Below, piece by piece: positions 4,175 through 6,213 of a stretch of DNA of 6,213 nucleotides. Source of the stretch: Candidatus Dormiibacterota bacterium (lineage in GTDB: Bacteria > Chloroflexota > Dormibacteria > Aeolococcales > Aeolococcaceae); assembly GCA_955651875.1 (NCBI GenBank), contig CATPAP010000289.1:1-6213 (forward strand), in the 5' to 3' direction. How positions within the stretch are numbered: the stretch's first letter is position 1; every line of letters starts with the position of its first letter. Position numbers and translations under genes: made by a program. The notes under the pieces were generated by a model. That model saw only the letters and a list, made by a program, of their open reading frames with translations. It was not told where the DNA came from and did no database searches.

Positions 4175-6213
4175 TTGGCCACGCTCCGTGATCGCCTGTC
4201 GAGCGCCACTCGAGCGCGCCTGACCGGCGCACCGCCGCAGGGAGATCCGCTGCGCCTGGTGCGCTGGATGTTCCTCGTCTTCAGCGTTGCCAGCGCGGTG
4301 CTGCTCATGGTGGTCCTGCTGGCCGACGCGCGGCAGGGGAATCGCCTGGTTGTCGTCGCGGCCGCAGCGCTGCCATGCCTCGCGGCGAAATGGTTCGACG
4401 AGTACCGCGGACGCGTCCATCCGGTGTGGTGGGACGTCGTCGAGGCAGCGACCCTCGTGCTGGTCGGGGTGGCGGCGGGCAGCCCGCTGACCATCCTGAT
4501 GCTGCTCTACGCGCGGCTGGCGTTTCGAGCCCTCGTGGAGCCGGCCGTCCGGCTGGCCCTGCTCACGCTCACCAACGCGGCTGCGTTCCTCGTGGCCCTG
4601 CTGGTGCTCCGCGTCCTCAACGGCTCGGCGGCTGGGCCGGTCGCATTCCTTTTCCTCGCCTCCGGCTTCCTGCTGGTGGCGCCGTCCATGCACGTGCTCG
4701 GCGCCACCCTGGGGCGGCTGACGCGGGCTGTCGAGCGCGAGGTGGCGCTGCGCGGGGCGCTCGCCCAGCTGAGCCGTGCGATTCCCGAGGAGGCGGTGGC
4801 ACAAGCCGCCGTCGATGCCCTGCGCACCATCCTGGGTGACGCCGACGTCGCCGTCGTGCTCGCGCTCGGTTCGCCCACCAACTGCCGGGTCGTCGCCATC
4901 AACCGTGCGGACCCAGCCCGGGATGCGATCGGGCGGCCGATCAACGTCCTCGCGCTCACCGAGGAACAGCGCAGCTGCCTGCACGGCGGCGGCCTGCAGC
5001 TCGCGGGTGACGAGCTCGCCGCGTTGTGGCTCGCCGACGTCGGCGAGCATTCGCAGGGGCTGTTCATCGCCGACGTGAACGTCGGCGGCGGCTCGGGAGG
5101 GCTGGTGTTCATCACCGGGGCGATCGTTCCCGCGGAGGACAGGGTCACGGTGGTGACGCTCGTGGAACACATCGGCCTCCGACTCGAGGCGGCGTCGATG
5201 AGCAGTGAGCTGCAGCACCGCCGCAGCGACGAGCGGCTCGAGTCGCTGACGCGCCACACCTCGGACGCGATCACCGTCATCGACGGCGAGGGCATCGTGC
5301 GCTACGCCAGCCCGGCAAGCGCGAGCGTGCTCGGGTACGCGCCGCAGAAGCTTGTCGGTCAGCGCTTCGCCGACGTTGTCCACCCCGACGACATGAACGA
5401 TGTGGCGCGCGCGCTCAGGGACGCCGCCGCCGTCGACGGGGCGATCGCATCCTTGGAGTTCCGTGTGGCCGGTGCCGCCGGCGACTGGCGCCACCTCGAG
5501 GCGCTCGGCACCAACCTGCCCAATGACCCCGACGTCGGCGGTGTCATCGTGACCATCCGCGACATCACCGACAGGCGCCGGATGGAGGAGGGACTCCGCG
5601 AGAGCGAGGCCAACTTCCGGCGCCTCTTCGAGGCCAACCCGCAACCGATGTGGCTGTACGACGTGAGCACACTCGAGTTCCTCGTCGTCAACGACGCCGC
5701 GGTCATCCAGTACGGCTTCACGCGCGAGGAGTTCCTCGCCATGCACGTCGACGACATCTGCGCGACGACCGCCGACTTCCACGCCTCACGAAAGGAGAGC
5801 CGGCGCCGCCGCGAGGCGCGGGAGGAGACCCAGCATCGCACCAAGGATGGGCTGGTCATCGACGTGCAGGTCGAGTCGAGCGTGCTCACCTTCCAGTCCC
5901 GCGAGGTCGTGCTCATGCTCGCTCGCGACGTCACCGACGAGCGCGAGCTGCACCGCCGCCTCGAACATCAGACGCTCCACGATTTCCTCACCGGGCTGCC
6001 CAACCGCCGCCTCATCGAGACGCACGTCCGCCGCGCGCTGGCACGCGCCGAGCATCTGCCCGACCACAAGCCGGCGATGCTGGTGCTCGACCTCGACGGG
6101 TTCAAGACCATCAACGACACCCTCGGCCACGCTCTCGGCGACCGCGTCATCGCCGCCATCGCGGAGCGGCTGGAAGCGAGCCTGCGACCCGGCGACACCG
6201 CTTCGCGACTGGG
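4175..6213 (+). CDS. Membrane-bound GAF/PAS/PAS/GGDEF sensor protein, 3' end cut off
   Basis: The frame is open from TTG 4175 to the right edge (679 full codons). It begins with about 27 mostly polar residues. About six membrane segments follow (roughly 31-50, 57-71, 86-101, 103-118, 126-146, 154-171), an unrecognised sensor module comparable in layout to MASE domains. Residues about 196-340 resemble a GAF domain and are weakly diagnostic. PAS1 spans about 354-465 (AITVIDGEGIVRYASPAS, VHPDDM, IRDITDRRRME). PAS2 spans about 480-600 (FRRLFEANPQPMWLYDV, ARDVTDERE). The GGDEF domain opens at HDFLTGLPNRR (from 602), with metal and substrate positions D639, D641, N647, D648 and D656 in LDLDGFKTIND and LGHALGD. 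The window ends just before the GGDEF signature itself, so activity and any EAL domain cannot be judged. Likely role: making (or, with EAL, degrading) cyclic di-GMP in response to membrane and cytosolic signals. It is probably transcribed separately from comEC. Confidence 0.93.
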   Translation, partial: MATLRDRLSSATRARLTGAPPQGDPLRLVRWMFLVFSVASAVLLMVVLLADARQGNRLVVVAAAALPCLAAKWFDEYRGRVHPVWWDVVEAATLVLVGVAAGSPLTILMLLYARLAFRALVEPAVRLALLTLTNAAAFLVALLVLRVLNGSAAGPVAFLFLASGFLLVAPSMHVLGATLGRLTRAVEREVALRGALAQLSRAIPEEAVAQAAVDALRTILGDADVAVVLALGSPTNCRVVAINRADPARDAIGRPINVLALTEEQRSCLHGGGLQLAGDELAALWLADVGEHSQGLFIADVNVGGGSGGLVFITGAIVPAEDRVTVVTLVEHIGLRLEAASMSSELQHRRSDERLESLTRHTSDAITVIDGEGIVRYASPASASVLGYAPQKLVGQRFADVVHPDDMNDVARALRDAAAVDGAIASLEFRVAGAAGDWRHLEALGTNLPNDPDVGGVIVTIRDITDRRRMEEGLRESEANFRRLFEANPQPMWLYDVSTLEFLVVNDAAVIQYGFTREEFLAMHVDDICATTADFHASRKESRRRREAREETQHRTKDGLVIDVQVESSVLTFQSREVVLMLARDVTDERELHRRLEHQTLHDFLTGLPNRRLIETHVRRALARAEHLPDHKPAMLVLDLDGFKTINDTLGHALGDRVIAAIAERLEASLRPGDTASRL

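Noticed and set aside
4082..5782. A 566-codon open frame on the minus strand opposite the sensor gene
   Set aside because: Its product is Arg/Glu/His-rich with no recognisable domain. It is the mirror of GC-biased coding sequence whose + strand frame encodes clear PAS and GGDEF motifs.

Overview
This is a GC-rich, gene-dense stretch with every supported gene on the + strand. The base composition, GC-ending codons, GTG and TTG starts, and the adjacent comEA-comEC pair suggest a high-GC actinobacterium (Actinomycetota). Placement below phylum is not possible from this sequence. Acidimicrobiia or Thermoleophilia-like lineages are only a guess, based on the large multidomain cyclic-di-GMP protein.

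Layout, left to right. (1) Positions 22-525 encode a small putative lipoprotein with a clear lipobox and an unrecognised exported domain. A perfect 11-bp inverted repeat covers its presumed start codon. (2) Positions 626-1108 encode a three-helix membrane protein of DUF4234 type with a proline-rich tail, starting at a GTG behind a good Shine-Dalgarno. (3) Positions 1165-1743 encode ComEA, the membrane-anchored DNA receptor of natural transformation (SLBB-like and helix-hairpin-helix regions). (4) It overlaps by 4 bp (ATGA) with comEC, the DNA-uptake channel, at 1740-3994. comEC is interrupted near 3603-3626 by a change of reading frame equivalent to one missing base; the true C-terminus continues in another frame. 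A GC-rich hairpin lies just past that C-terminal stop. (5) After a 180-bp intergenic region with a second, alternating CG palindrome, a gene starts at TTG 4175 behind a perfect AAGGAGGT. It encodes a membrane-bound sensor with a GAF-like region, two PAS domains and the beginning of a GGDEF domain, and it runs off the right edge.

How the genes work together: ComEA and ComEC form a coupled DNA-uptake unit. ComEA would bind double-stranded DNA outside the membrane and ComEC would pass a single strand inward. The sequence has no direct functional link from these genes to the lipoprotein, the DUF4234 protein or the cyclic-di-GMP sensor.

The most notable observation is that the ComEC C-terminal metallo-beta-lactamase-like domain keeps its scaffold but appears to have lost its metal-binding motifs (HxHxDH, HHGS-type and the GD aspartate). 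ComEA has also lost the third residue of both GIG hairpins. This may be a lineage with a nuclease-dead or repurposed uptake channel. No mobile element, CRISPR array, tRNA or rRNA was seen, and I found no clear evidence of a wholly new system.
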